Shown here: in pieces, positions 1 to 10,365 of the stretch
How the letters are laid out: each line of letters starts with the position of its first letter
Position numbering within the stretch: position 1 is the first letter of the stretch
Assembly (NCBI GenBank): GCA_024760905.1
Contig: CM045729.1
Span: 79,740,050-79,804,049 of the forward strand
DNA: 64,000 nucleotides
From: Plotosus lineatus
Taxonomy: Eukaryota; Chordata; Actinopteri; Siluriformes; Plotosidae
Direction of reading: 5' to 3'
Translations under genes and position numbers: made by a program
The notes under the pieces: model-generated
What the model was told of the DNA's origin: nothing
Database searches by the model: none
What the model saw: the letters and a program-made list of their open reading frames with translations, nothing else

Positions 1-43
1 TTTCAATGATCTCCGTCTGTGGTGGGGTCTTTTTCGGTCCCAT
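1..43 (-). pseudogene. possible Tigger-like transposase N-terminus (14 codons, truncated by window)
   Basis: An ATG at 43-41 (minus) opens the reading frame MGPKKTPPQTEIIE, which then leaves the window. A short basic 'GPKK' start resembles the N-termini of pogo/Tigger transposases, where it precedes a helix-turn-helix CENP-B-type DNA-binding domain. Only 14 codons are visible, so whether the gene is intact cannot be judged. An unrelated host exon is an alternative. Confidence 0.35.
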
Positions 44-299
44 AATAGCAAAAGTACACTCAATATGGTCCAAAATGTCTATCAAACACAAACCACTTCC
101 GCACTCAAAGAAAGGGGGTGACGAACTGTGACGCCATGAGCGTGCGTCAGCTTCTCGTGGCCGCCACCGTGGCGCTGTTCGACCGCGTGGTTTGATTCGT
201 CCGCCGAAAACTAGTTCGTCAGCAGAGACTATATGCTCGCAAATTTAATGTTCTTGAGGCGAAAAGCTCGTGAGCTTAAGCGTTCGTCAGCGGAGGTTT

Positions 300-306
<7 letters not shown>
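1..306 (-). mobile_element. Tigger/pogo-like DNA transposon, 5' end, cut by window edge
   Basis: Read on the minus strand, the segment starts near 306 beside a (TA)n run with 'AAACCTCCGCTGACGAACG'. It continues through a GC-richer untranslated region to an ATG at 43-41 and leaves the window at position 1. The motif of alternating 'ACGAAC'-type words after a CAGT/TAGT-like end is usual for Tigger-like elements. The terminal repeat runs into the (TA)n tract, so the exact end is not resolved. The family assignment is inferred from the start of the reading frame and the end layout. Confidence 0.5.

Positions 307-338
<32 letters not shown>
302..338. repeat. (TA)n microsatellite
   Basis: Uninterrupted TA dinucleotide run abutting the end of the Tigger-like segment; TA-target transposons often sit in such runs. 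Confidence 0.95.
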
Positions 339-339
<1 letters not shown>

Positions 340-930
340 TCGAAATACTTTTTGTATATATAAATTGTAGAAGAGTAGAAGAGGTAGGGTTACTTTAAAT
401 ACATCAAGCAACATTGTTTATCATCAGCATTCACACCAAGATTAAAATAAATACTTTAAATAAACCACTTTTCCCCCATTTATTTTTTCTAACTGATGTT
501 TGAAGTGAACATAAACTGAAATGACTGAGATGTATGATTTCATGCATGGTTTTTGCATTTCCCTTTTTTGATATGTTGACCTGATCATTTGTCTCAATTA
601 GCAAAAGTATGGGTGATCAAGGATGGAAAGTAAACAGTGAGTGTACCAGATTTGAGCAATGCTCCCTACATAAGTAAATAATATATTTTAATTAAAAAAT
701 ATGCAGATCAGGTGATGATGCAGATGATATGAATGGAAATATGGACATGGGTTCAGAATTGTATAGATTAAATAATTCAAAAGGAATCAGATCAGTGCTG
801 TTCAATTTTACACAGAAAAACTGCATGTGGGACACAATGTGCAACATGCAGATAAAAAATGACTCATGGCCAATATTTACTATGTGCCTTGATTTAAAAG
901 GCGGCATTTGAATACATTTTGTGTATTTAC
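339..930. other. AT-rich stretch with no recognised feature
   Basis: Only short open frames (60-70 codons) on both strands, with no motif I recognise. No terminal repeats or SINE boxes were seen. Confidence 0.5.
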
Positions 931-934
931 CTTT

Positions 935-1265
935 TCACTCACTTGCCAAGTCAATTAATCCTACTCAGAGAGGCTGGAGTCTATCTCAGACAGCATTGTG
1001 CAAAGGTGGGGTATACCTTGAACAGCTTGATAGACCCTCTAACACAAACAATTATTCAAACTCGCATCTAGAAGCAATTTGGAACAGCCAACTAGTGTAA
1101 TGTGCACGTCTTTGGACTGTGGGAGGAAAGCAGATTACCCAGATGAAGCCCGCACAGGCACGGAAAAGAACATGTAGATAACAGACAGGAATGCCTGAGG
1201 CACGGACTCAAGCCTAGGACCGTCTTTCTGTGAGCTGATTGTGTAAATGACTCCTGTGTTGCCCA
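935..1265 (-). repeat. tRNA-derived SINE, 'TTTGCATGTTCTCC' body family, diverged copy
   Basis: Minus orientation. The tail is at 935-1,010 (an AATCCTA word with a GGCTGGAGTCTATCTCAG-like stretch). The body segment 'GGACTGTGGGAGGAAA' lies at about 1,113-1,130, and the degenerate tRNA-like head is at about 1,200-1,265 ('GGACTCAAGCC' as reverse B-box region). The same body occurs at 7,814, 14,970, 21,050, 48,062, 48,720, 55,636 and 57,438. Confidence 0.65.
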
Positions 1266-1388
1266 ATTATTTTTAGCCAGCTGTAAGTCTGGTGCAACAT
1301 TTAATAATTCTGACTGTATGTACAGTGTAGTGCGTTTGAAAAGATATTGCACACTTTGAACTTCTTCTTTTACTTTCGGCTGCTCCCT

Positions 1389-2862
1389 TCAGGGGTCGCC
1401 ACAGTAAATCATCCGCCTCCATCTCACCCTGTCCTCTGCATCTTCTTTTCTGACTCCAACGACCTTCATGTCTTCCTTCACCACATCCATAAATCTCTTC
1501 TTTGGTCTTCCTGGAGGCCTTCTGCCTGGTAGTTCCAACCTCAGCATCCTACTGCCAATATACTCACTATCCCTCCTCTGGACATGTCCAAACCATCTCA
1601 ATCTAGCCTCTCTGACTTTGTCTCCAAAACATCTTACATGGGCTGTCCCTCTGATATACTAATTTCTGATCCTATCCATCCTCGTTACTCACAGAGAGAA
1701 CCTCAGCATTTTCATCTCTGCTACCTCCAGCTCTGCCTCCTGTCTTTTCCTCAGCGCCACTGTTTCTAAGCCATACAACATCGCTGGCCTCACCACCATC
1801 TTGTACACTTTTCCCTTCATTCTTGCTGACACTCTCCTATCGCACATCACACCGGACACTTTTCTCCAACCATTCCAGCCTGCCTGCACACGCTTCTTCA
1901 CCTCTTTTCCACACTCTCCATTGCTCTGGACTGTTGAGCCGAAGTACTTAAAATCCTCCACCTTTCTTATCTCTGCTCCCTGTAACATCACCGTTCCTCC
2001 TGGGTCCTTCTCATTCACACACATGTATTCTGATTTTCTGAGGCTAACCTTCATTCCTCTCCTTTCCAGGGCATACCTCCACCTCTCTAGATTTTCCTGC
2101 ACTTGTTCTCTGCTCTCACTACAGATCACAATGTCATCTGCAAACATCATAGTCCATGGAGATTCTTCTCGAACCTCGTCTGTCAGCCTGTCCATCACCA
2201 TAGCAAACAAGAAGGGGCTCAAAGCTGACCCTTGATGCAGTCCCACCTCCACCTTGAACTCGTCGGTCACACCTCACCACTGTCTTACATCCCTCATACA
2301 TGTCCTGCTCCACTCTAACATACTTCTCTGCCACTCCAGACTTCCTCATGCAATACCACAGTTCTTCTCTTGGCACCCTGTCATGTGCTTTTTCCAGATC
2401 CACAAAGGCACAATGCAGTTCCTTCTGACTTTCTCTGTACTTCTCGATTAACATCCTCAAAGCAAACATTGCATCTGTGGTGCTCTTTCTTGGCATGAAA
2501 CCAAACTATTGTTCACAAATGCTGACCTCTGCCCTTAGTCTAGCTTCCAGTATTCTTTCCCATAACTTCATCGTATGGCTCATCAACTTTATCCCTCTGT
2601 CGTTGCCGCAACTCTGCACGTCTCCCTTGTTCTTAAAAATGGGCACCAGCACACTTCTCCTCCACTTCTTCAGCATCTGCTCACTCCCTAAGACCTTGTT
2701 GAATGTTCTTGTCAGAAAATCTACTGCTACCTCACCTAGACACTTCCATACCTCCACCGGTATGTCATCAGGATCAACTGCCTTTCCACTCTTCAGCCAC
2801 TTCATTGCCCTCCTCACTTCACCCTTACTAATCTTTGCTATTTCCTGGTCCTCAACAGTCAC
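1389..2862 (-). pseudogene. RTE-A reverse transcriptase and C-terminus, broken
   Basis: This is the 3' half of the RTE polyprotein, in several frames. From 2,862 downward come RT motifs 0-2 ('GPDDIPVEVWK'-like, here VDPDDIP; 'NKGDVQSCGN'), ending in a stop after ICEQ at 2,506. The next frame (2,496-2,134) holds '[12 protein letters not shown]' and motif A '[12 protein letters not shown]' (usual Y changed to H). The third (2,270-1,689) holds motif B 'HQGSALSP', motif C 'MFADDIVIC' and the thumb region. The last frame (1,601-1,389) carries 'RWFGHVQRRD' and the terminal CGDP. At least three frame breaks prevent function, although the catalytic FADD is still there. Confidence 0.9.
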
Positions 2863-2886
2863 CTCTTTTTTTTTTTTTTTTTTTTA
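2863..2886 (+). repeat. poly(T), the poly(A) tail of the inserted minus-strand LINE
   Basis: A T-run marks the 3' end of the minus-strand LINE in RTE-A. It merges with the 'CACCTCTT' of the target sequence. Confidence 0.8.
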
Positions 2887-2927
2887 ATGCATTGTCCTAA
2901 CCTCAGCATTAGCACCTGGGCCACCAG

Positions 2928-4475
2928 TCACTTGGTGGGACGCTGATATTGAGCACTGAGGAAGGTGTTGACTTCACATTTGAATTTTTGCCGGTCACGT
3001 GTGGTCACAGTTTCTTCAGGTAGACTATTCCACAATCTTACTGTGGCTGGAAGAAAAGACCTCAGGTGGCTTGTTGTTGATGAGCGGGGGCATTCTAGTG
3101 TTGCTGAGTGCTGAGCACTAGACTGTCTGGTAACACGTGCTGCTGGTTTAGGGTGAGGGAGTAGGTTATTTAGTAGGGCATGGGCTTGTTTATGGTACCT
3201 ACGGTGGAGCAGTGTTAGTGCTCCCACATTTCTACGTTGTTCCAGAGGCTGAAATTGCATTGAATCCAGGTCACCTGGCTTAGATCCTATTATTTTCATA
3301 GCTCCTCTTTGTATGGTATCAAGCCATGAAAATGATGTAGGAGAGGCACTCATCCAGATCGATGAGGCATATTCCATTCTGGACCTCACCATACTCTTAT
3401 ATATCATAGCTCTCTGGTCAGGATTCAGGTACCTGGACACTCTTCTTAGGAGTCCCAAGCGACAGCCAGCATCTTTAGCCATCTTTTTCACGATGTGGTC
3501 CATGTGAGGTCCTTGCATATGGTAATTCCTAGTAACTCCACTTCATCCACCTCTGCTAGGATGGCGTCCATGAAATGGAGGTTGGGGTGGTTCCCTTCTG
3601 CATCTTTCAGTCGACTGACTGTGATGCTTGTGCACTTTGCTGCTCGAAGAGGACATTCCATTTAGTTGCCCATTTCTGGATTTCATGCAGGTCTTCATTT
3701 AAGCTTTTAGCTGCTGTGGCTCCTCTGTGTTTCCTATCTTAAATGATGCTTAGAACTGAGGAGTCATCTGCATATAGGATAGCTTTGTTCTTAATTATGT
3801 CAGTGAAATCATCAATGTAAATGATGAATAATAACGGGCCCAGTATTGACCCCTGGGGTATGCCTGCATTGGCTATTGGCTTAGCACTTGAGTTGGTGCC
3901 GTTTAAGGTCACCTTAAGTATTTTGTCAGCGAGGTAATCCTCTATCCATCTCAGCAGCGTGCCTTTTATGGCTTCTAGTTTTGCAATTAAGCCTTTATGC
4001 CAGACACAATCAAAGGTCCTGCTTATGTCCAGGCAGATTAACCTACCTTCTTGCTGCTTGTCTAATGCATTCTGCATGTTCTGTGCAACATATGTCAGTG
4101 CATCTACAGTTGAATAGCCTGCTCTGAAGCCGAATTGATTGTCTGATATTAGCCGGTGCTTGCACATGTATTTCCACAGGGCTCTGTTTATGAGACTCTC
4201 CATCACTTTACTAATAATGCTCAGGAGAGAAACAGGCCTATAGTTGATATGGTCATGTTTATCCTTTTTTTGTAGCATGGTATGAAATATGTAATTTTCC
4301 ATTGCTTAGGCATATATTGCTTATCATGAAGCAGTTGAGAGAGTCTAGCTAATGGCTTTGCCAGTTCTAGTTCTGCCTGTTTAAGGACTCTGGCAGGTAT
4401 GGAGTCTGGACCAGTGGCTTTGTCTGTATTTAGCTTTATTAGTGCTTTCTTGACATGTTTTGGCCAGAACACCAC
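2928..4475 (-). pseudogene. Jockey/CR1-group reverse transcriptase, frameshifted
   Basis: Order on the minus strand: 4,475-4,221 holds RT motifs 0-2 ('KATGPDSIPARVLKQA', then 'PKQWK'). The next frame, 4,302-3,739, holds 'NYRPVSLLSIISKVMES', 'FGFRAGYSTVDAL', motif A 'CLDISRTFDCVWH', motif B 'GIPQGSILGPLLF' and motif C 'ILYADDSS'. After a break, 3,518-2,928 encodes the C-terminal 'SMVRSRMEYASSIW' and 'RSFLPATVRLWNSLP' segments common to this supergroup. The YADD catalytic box is intact. At least two frame breaks and an interrupted start make it non-functional. This protein probably copied its own RNA during target-primed insertion. Confidence 0.85.
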
Positions 4476-4830
4476 CTTTCTGAAGCTGGATTTAGGCTTT
4501 CTGAATATAGTGGGCGTTTCTTTTTCGCTATCCTTTTGCGGAATTGTAGATTTCTCTGCAAATATCTCAGCAAAACATTCCGCTTTCTCTTCAGATCGTA
4601 TGTATGTCTGGTTATTGAGGCTTAGCAGTGGATATCACATTTACCGCCTTGACCCATAAGTCACTTGGCAGTCCACCACCAGCATTTGCTTCCCTTCTTA
4701 AGACCTGTAGTCATTTTGTCTTTTAGACGATTCTTATAATCACTTTTTGCTTTATGGACACATAGGTGAAGCCGTGTCGGGCTTGATTGTATATGAAATG
4801 ATTTTCTGGAGTCAAATTTGCTTGGTACTG

Positions 4831-5640
4831 TCACCAGGCTTTATTCTTCTTCTTATCAGCATTTTTACATGCTTTATTGTACCACTCTGGCTTCCCAGTG
4901 AAACTCCTGAGTGTTTTTCTCGGTATGTGATTCTCCATAGCTTTCTGGATTGTTTCAGTTACATCTCGACATGATTTTTCAGGATCATCTAATTTGAGCA
5001 TCTGATTCCAGTGTTTTTCTGCAAGTTCACCTCTCAGTCCATCCCAGTCTGCCTTAGAGTATAGCCATACTGTTCTTGGGGCAGTGGGTTCCTGGACAGG
5101 AGATAGTAAAATTGTAGTACTCAGAAGATAATGGTCTGAAGAGCCTAATTCAGGGGCTATCTTAATCTCTGTGCAAAGGTTTGGTGTGTCACACATAATC
5201 AGGTCCAGTTTGTTCCCAAGTGTATGGATTGGACCCTTTACTAGTTGCGTAAGCCCTTGAGTAGTGCATAAGGTCTGTGTTTGCTCTCCGGCAATGTCTG
5301 TATTGCTTCTACTTTGCAGCCAATCCTTGTGGTAGGCATTGTCATCTCCTGTTAGCATGGTGACTGTTGCATTTGTTTTAGAGCGTAGCTCCTCTAGGTG
5401 TTCAGTATACCAGTCTATTGCTGCAGTGTTGACATCTGGTGGTCTATATAAGAGAGAGTAAGAGGATTCCGTTCTATGGAATACCCATTAATACTAATAT
5501 CTGGGCTTTTGTCTGATACCGCAGATGTAATCAGTGATTCTGTGACCAGTCAATTCTAGTTTTGGTTCTTCTTGTGCCATTTTTAAGATAAGGTGAGCTT
5601 TATTTGCTCTAAGGCCTCTGATGTTTGAATACCACATAGT
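4831..5640 (-). pseudogene. AP-endonuclease domain of the same LINE, degraded
   Basis: Reading leftward, about 5,640-5,590 encodes 'YSNIRGLRANK', the N-terminal endonuclease motif of this supergroup. Motif 'TGDDNAYHKDWL' at about 5,350-5,320 replaces the usual GDFNAHH-type catalytic box (F to D, H to Y). 'LDLIMCD' and 'LGSSDH' follow at about 5,200-5,120. Residues expected between the first two motifs are missing or scrambled, so there is probably an internal deletion. The domain nicks target DNA in intact relatives; here the altered catalytic box argues against activity. Confidence 0.75.
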
Positions 5641-6429
5641 CATTTTCCAGGTTCGCGGTCCATTTGTCTAGCATGGGTCAGTATCCGAGTTATCCATCCA
5701 GGTATATTTTTTGTATGCTTTTCTTGTAGAGGTAAGTGGGGTAGGGGTGCTAACCCTTAGTGAAGTCTTGCAACACACACACCCCGAGGGAAACCGTCTC
5801 ACTACCACAGCATACGGACCAAGGGGTTTTAAGCCAAGGTCCACAGTCCTTTGGTGTAGAGGTAAAGGTCATTTGCTGTGTGTGGACCATCTCCCCAGAT
5901 GGCCTCCCTTTGTAACCTCCCTACTACTCTTTTTTTTCTCTCTCATTTTCCTCATTCATCAGCTCTTCAAAGTACTCTTTCCATCTTCCCAGCACACTTC
6001 TGTCATCAGTCAATACATTTCCCACTCTGTCCTTAATCACGCTAACTTGCTGCACATCCTTCCCATCTCTATTTCTCTGCTGTGCCAACCTGTATAAATC
6101 ATTTTCTCCCTCCTTACTGTCCAGCCTAGCATACAAGTCATCATACGCCCTCTGTTAGCCTTTGACACCGCTACCTTCACCTTACGCTGTGTCTCCCTGT
6201 ATTTCTGTTTACTCTTTTCGGTCCTCTCAATGTCCAACTTCTTCTAAGCTAACCTTTTCCTTTGTACACACTCCTGAACATCCTCATTCCACCACCAAGT
6301 CTCCTTATCTACTGTCCTTCAGATGACACACCAAGAACTCTCCTACATGTCTCCCTGATCACATTAGCTGTAGTTGTCCAGTCATCTGGAAGCACTTCCT
6401 GACCACCCAAAGCCTGTTTCAACTCCTCT

Positions 6430-7190
6430 TTAAAGACAACATGACACTCTTCCTTTTTCAGCTTCCACCACTTTGTCTCCTGCTTTTTTCACCTTCCTCA
6501 CCTTCAGCATCATCCTGCACACCACCATCCTATGCTGTTTGGCAACACTCTCACCCACTACTACTTTGCAGTCACTGACTTCCTTCAAATTACATCGCCT
6601 ACACAAGATGTAGTCTAACTGTGTGCTCCTAACTCCGCTTTTATAAGTCACCCTATGCTCCTGTCTCTTCTGGAACAAAGTATTCACCACAACCATTTTC
6701 ATCCTTTTTGCAAAATCTATCAACATCTGTCCTTCTGTGTTCCTGTCCTGGATACCAAACCTGCCCATCACTTCTTCGTCCCCTCTATTGCCTGCACCAA
6801 CATCTCCATTGATGTCTGCACCAATGACCACTCTTTCACCTCTGGGGCTACTCTGCATCACTTCATCTAACTCACTCCAGAATCTCTCCTTCTCTTCTAC
6901 CTCACATCCTGCCTGTGGGGCATAAGCACTAATAACATTGAACATCACACCTTCAATTTCTAACTTGAGACTCATCACTCTATCTGACATTCTTTTCACG
7001 TCTAGACCATTCCTGACCAACCCCTCCTTCAAGATCACTCCGACTCCATTTCTCTTTCCATCCACACCATAAAAAAACAGCTTAAACCCTGCTCCTAAGC
7101 TTCTAACCTTGCTACCTTTCCACCTGGTCTCCTGAAGGGATGTCCACCTTCGTCCTCTGTATCATTTCAGCCAGCTCTCTACCTTTTCCT
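6430..7190 (-). pseudogene. RTE-A AP-endonuclease domain, 211-codon open remnant
   Basis: The open frame 7,065-6,430 carries 'MDGKRNGVGVILKEG', 'VISAYAPQAGCE', the GDFNG-type box as 'GADINGDVG', 'RSTQLDYILCRRC' and 'QHRMVVC' (the terminal His-containing motif). The upstream 'QETRWKG' segment (about 7,130) is in a different frame. The domain cleaves target DNA to prime reverse transcription in active RTE elements. The segment from 6,430 down to 5,926, linking endonuclease to RT, is broken over short frames (6,237-6,037; 6,136-5,924). Confidence 0.9.
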
Positions 7191-7813
7191 GCCATAGTTC
7201 CAACATTCAAAGTCCCTACTCTCCTAGAGTCATGCCTTTCCTCTTTTCTCGCTGCCTACGGACACGCCTGCCGCCTCTCCTTCTTCAGCCTCTCCTTCTT
7301 CGACCAACAGTAGTCCAATTTCTACCAGCACCCTGTTGGTTGACAGCACTGATGGCGGTTGTTGTTAACCTGGGCCTCGACCGATCCAGTGTGAAATTAG
7401 TATTGGCAGTTCGCATAGTGTATTTTGGCAAAGGTTTTACACCGGATGCCCTTCCTGTCGCAACCCTTTGCATTTATCCGGGCTTGGGACCGGCGTGAGG
7501 ACGGACACTTGTTTGTGACCAGAAGTTAAATGTAAATGCAGATAAAATGAGGCTTTAAAGAAGTAGAGGCAGAGAGTTGAAAAAAAAAAAAAATCCAGCA
7601 TTGTGGTCAATAAATAAGCAGATTTCGCTTAATCAGGTAAACTGAATGTTAGAGGCAAAGCAGTAATCCAAAATGAAGAGGCAGGCAAATGCCAAAACAC
7701 TTAGAGTGCCCTGGTAACAAGACAAAAAAAAGCCCTGGTAACAAGACACGGGAGTCGTACTTTCCACGGCGCATCAGCAAACAGAATCTTTATATTCTGT
7801 AGGTAAGGAATGA

Positions 7814-8165
7814 AATGAGTAGCATGGTGGTGTAATGGTTAGTGGATCCACTTCACTGCTAGAAGGTCCTTGGTTGGAGTCCTGGGCTTGACTTGTGCAC
7901 CTCTGTGAGGGTTTTACATACTCTCACCATGCTTGGGTTTCCTTCAGGGACTCCAATTTTCTCACACACTCCAAAGACATGCACATAAAGCTAACTGGCT
8001 GGTCCAAGCTTTGAGTGTAAATAATTGTGTGTGTGTGTGTGTGTGTGTTGCCCTGCAGTGGACTGCCAAGCTGTTCAGTGTGTAACCCTTTGCCCAGAGT
8101 CGGCTGAATAAGGCCCGACCTCCAAATAAACCGAGTAGGATTAAGCTGTACAACAAATGAGTGAA
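7814..8165 (+). repeat. tRNA-derived SINE, 'TTTGCATGTTCTCC' body family
   Basis: Plus orientation. The tRNA-like head 'ATGGTGGTGTAATGGTTAG' (A-box region) is at 7,827-7,845 and a B-box-like 'GGTTGGAGTCC' at about 7,872. The body contains 'GGTTTCCTTCAGGGACTCC' and 'CCAAAGACATGCAC', interrupted by a (GT)n run at 8,026-8,048. The tail 'CCAAATAAACCGAGTAGGATTAAG' (at 8,122-8,148) ends in ATGA repeats. Confidence 0.8.
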
Positions 8166-8377
8166 TGAATAAATAATTATTGTTATGCTGGTAAAAGGTG
8201 TGCAGAGCGTGTAGCAGAATAATGTGATAGGAGTGCCAATGCTCAGGTGACTGAGATCAGTGAGGTGCATCCTGGGAAGTGTATGGTAAGCAGAGAGTGG
8301 TGTGAGAAGGTATCTACTAACCCAACACTATATTTGTCATTATTTCATATTTAAATCAGCACACTGAAGACTTACTC

Positions 8378-8484
8378 AATGCCCTGATGAGCTGTCCAGG
8401 GTGTACCAGAGTTGGCTGAGATGGGTGCCAGCCTCTCCGCGATCCTAATTAGGATTAAGCTGTTTATAAAATGAATGAATGAAG
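8378..8484 (+). repeat. SINE 3' tail fragment (ATGA-ended type)
   Basis: 'GAGCTGTCCAGGGTGTACC' to 'CCTAATTAGGATTAAGC', followed by AATGAATGAATGAA. No head or body. Confidence 0.75.
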
Positions 8485-8927
8485 ACTTATCCTCAATCTG
8501 AGCACAGCATTACTCAATTTCCTTTAATTACTTACACCCCTTTTAAATTTAATGAAGAGCATCAGATTTTCCATCCAGTTAAGTTGGTTCAGAGTTCTAG
8601 TCTAATGTACCATCCCAATTGCAGAACCATCCAGAGCATCTGTTTGTGTTTTTTGCAATCATTGATGTGTATTCCTGTTCCCTCACCGCAGTGATACTGG
8701 AATAAACCACTGGATTTTAGCAGAATTACAAAGTGTTTGCAGCAGTTGAGTCTGGTGCCACCAAATGTCTGACCTAGAAAACCTCAAAATGTGCAAATTA
8801 TTATGTACGTAGTCTGAAAGTACTCTGGGATGAAATTACAGTGGTAACAGCTGAAATATCATTTTTAATAGAAGGTCAAACAAGGAAACCTATGAAAATT
8901 CAGCTGGGCAATACTTTCTGTTGAATA
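8485..8927. other. unassigned AT-rich sequence
   Basis: No repeat signature, RNA gene or convincing reading frame seen. Confidence 0.4.
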
Positions 8928-8962
8928 GAAGAAGAAGAAGAAGAAGAAGAAGAAGAAGAAGA
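8928..8962. repeat. (GAA)n microsatellite
   Basis: About eleven GAA/AGA units in a row. Confidence 0.95.
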
Positions 8963-9000
8963 GAAAATGCTCTTTTTGCTTAAGGCATTACAATGTTCAT

Positions 9001-9352
9001 CATCGTTCATTTTCTGTAACTGCTTAATTATAATTTGGGCCACGGGGAGGCTGGCACCCATCCCAGCTGAGTCCGGGCAAGTGCAGAGTACATCCCGGAC
9101 AGCTCACCAGGCCATCGCAGGGCAGAAACACTCTGACGGCTATGCAGCTACTCTTGTTGAAAGTCAGCAATGGTACTTTTACATGAACCTCACACCATAG
9201 ACAGTGAGAGACATGGACGGCCTTTGATAACCCAGTTAGCTGTACTGGGGGGGGATGGGGGGGGCCAGTGACAACCCGTGCAGGGTGGGGTTTGAACCCC
9301 CCAAGTGATCCATCAGTGATCCATCATCTTACCACTAGGCCACCACTGCCCA
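9001..9352 (-). repeat. tRNA-derived SINE with ATGA-type tail
   Basis: Minus orientation and nearly complete. The tail is at 9,001-9,115 ('TTCATTTTCTGTAACTGC' on plus) and the body at 9,130-9,245 ('GAAAGTCAGCAATGG', 'GAACCTCACACCATAGACAG'). The tRNA-like head is at 9,280-9,352, with the B-box complement 'GGGTTTGAACCCCCC' and the A-box complement 'ACCACTAGGCCACCACTGCCC'. It shares head and body with the RTE-tailed copies (for example 39,626). Confidence 0.85.
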
Positions 9353-9359
9353 CGGCATT

Positions 9360-10200
9360 GCAATGTACTAACCTTAGAGCATGATTGTTATTGCCGAGCA
9401 CTGACTTTCTTAAATGTATACAGGCCACATCATTTTGGTGCCATTTTGTGTTGTTGTTGTTGTTGCTGTTGTTGTTGTTCTGATTAGATGTAGAAGAACT
9501 TTATACACCAATTATAATATTGCTCTGGTTTTATGATAATGACCAAGAATCTTGTTTTACCAGGAATAAAGCTACTTTTTATTTTAAACTAGAAGCCAAT
9601 CAAGAGTTTTAATCAAATTTATTACACAGTTAAACATTAGGATGAGCATTAGCAATACAATTTTTTTTTTTTTTTTTATGAACAAGGCGATATTTGAACA
9701 GATAGATATAAACAAGTCTCAAAAGCTAAAGAATGCAATCATATAGGGCAAGATGTGAGTTCTAAAGAGTCTGAGATTCAAGCAGTGGCCCATTTTCTGT
9801 ATTCACGAATCCTGCTCGACTTTATTCTGAAAGTGACAGAGCAGTAAATCTTTTGCTGATTAATATATGGGCTTCACAATGTGCTGTAGCTCTAAGCCAT
9901 GCCCTGAGTATCGACTTATAAAGCAGTAGTGCTGAAGTTTAACATATCAGAGGGATGAGACGGTATATATCCTGACCTCATTTGAAATATCTGGCCAAAA
10001 TCTAGAGCTGTATTAAATGCTACAGGCGAAACAAAAACAGCAAAGATGAAGCCTGATTTAGGTGTCATGGTTTTAAAATTGGTTTTACGACCTGTGGCAA
10101 AGTGGAAACTGGGTCATCATGAGGGTTCAGGACATATCCAGTTTCGCTGATAACCAACAGATTCAGATCACAACTGGCAACAATCATGACAATACTGTAC
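9360..10200. other. unassigned sequence with a (GTT)n tract
   Basis: Holds an interrupted (GTT)n run at 9,450-9,480 and a T-run at 9,660-9,677. Otherwise there is no recognisable element or gene. Confidence 0.4.
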
Positions 10201-10363
10201 TTCATGATGATGAGAATCACTAAACGACTAATATTATTTGGTGTTGGGGATGAAAATCAGTAAAACAGTAAAAGTATACTTTTGATAATTTGACACTTTT
10301 TAACAGGCTGTCGTAACTCTGAATCATCGTTAACCAAGTCCGTTGTTAAGTGAGGACCGTCTG
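10201..10363 (+). mobile_element. 3' end of a TA-target DNA transposon (fragment)
   Basis: Ends in 'GTGAGGACCGTCTG' followed by TA, directly abutting the CAGTG end of the next element. That end sequence (reverse CAGACGGTCCTC) is of the Tigger-like type, and a related end occurs at 32,470-32,483. The left boundary is not visible. Confidence 0.4.
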
Positions 10364-10365
10364 TA

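Larger units (their letters stand above)
2869..5925 (-). mobile_element. Jockey/CR1-group LINE inserted in RTE-A
   Basis: This 3.05-kb element lies between two RTE-A halves, with its poly(A) tail (as poly(T)) at 2,863-2,886 and its 5' end near 5,925. The intact RTE sequence at 63,580-63,600 shows the empty target, GTCACCTCTTCTACTCTT. The left flank reads GTCACCTCT and the right flank GTAACCTCC, which I interpret as a diverged target-site duplication of about 9 bp. It encodes endonuclease and reverse transcriptase of a type unlike the RTE copies. The clade within the Jockey/CR1 supergroup is not settled by eye. Confidence 0.75.
1361..7500 (-). mobile_element. RTE-clade LINE copy A, interrupted by another LINE
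   Basis: Minus orientation. The 3' end is at 1,361 ('CTTCTTCTTTTACTTTCGG' on plus) and the 5' region reaches about 7,500. The element is split: 1,361-2,868 and about 5,926-7,500 belong to RTE, and 2,869-5,925 is an inserted LINE of another clade. The two RTE parts add up to about 3.08 kb, close to the full-length 3.14 kb of copy E, so this was a near-complete insertion. I could not find a clear target-site duplication. Confidence 0.9.

Noticed and set aside
7817..7900. tRNA-like A and B boxes as true tRNA genes (also 9,290-9,352, 39,900-39,956, 61,203-61,270)
   Set aside because: They lack a full cloverleaf and acceptor stem and are always followed by the same SINE bodies, so they are SINE promoters.
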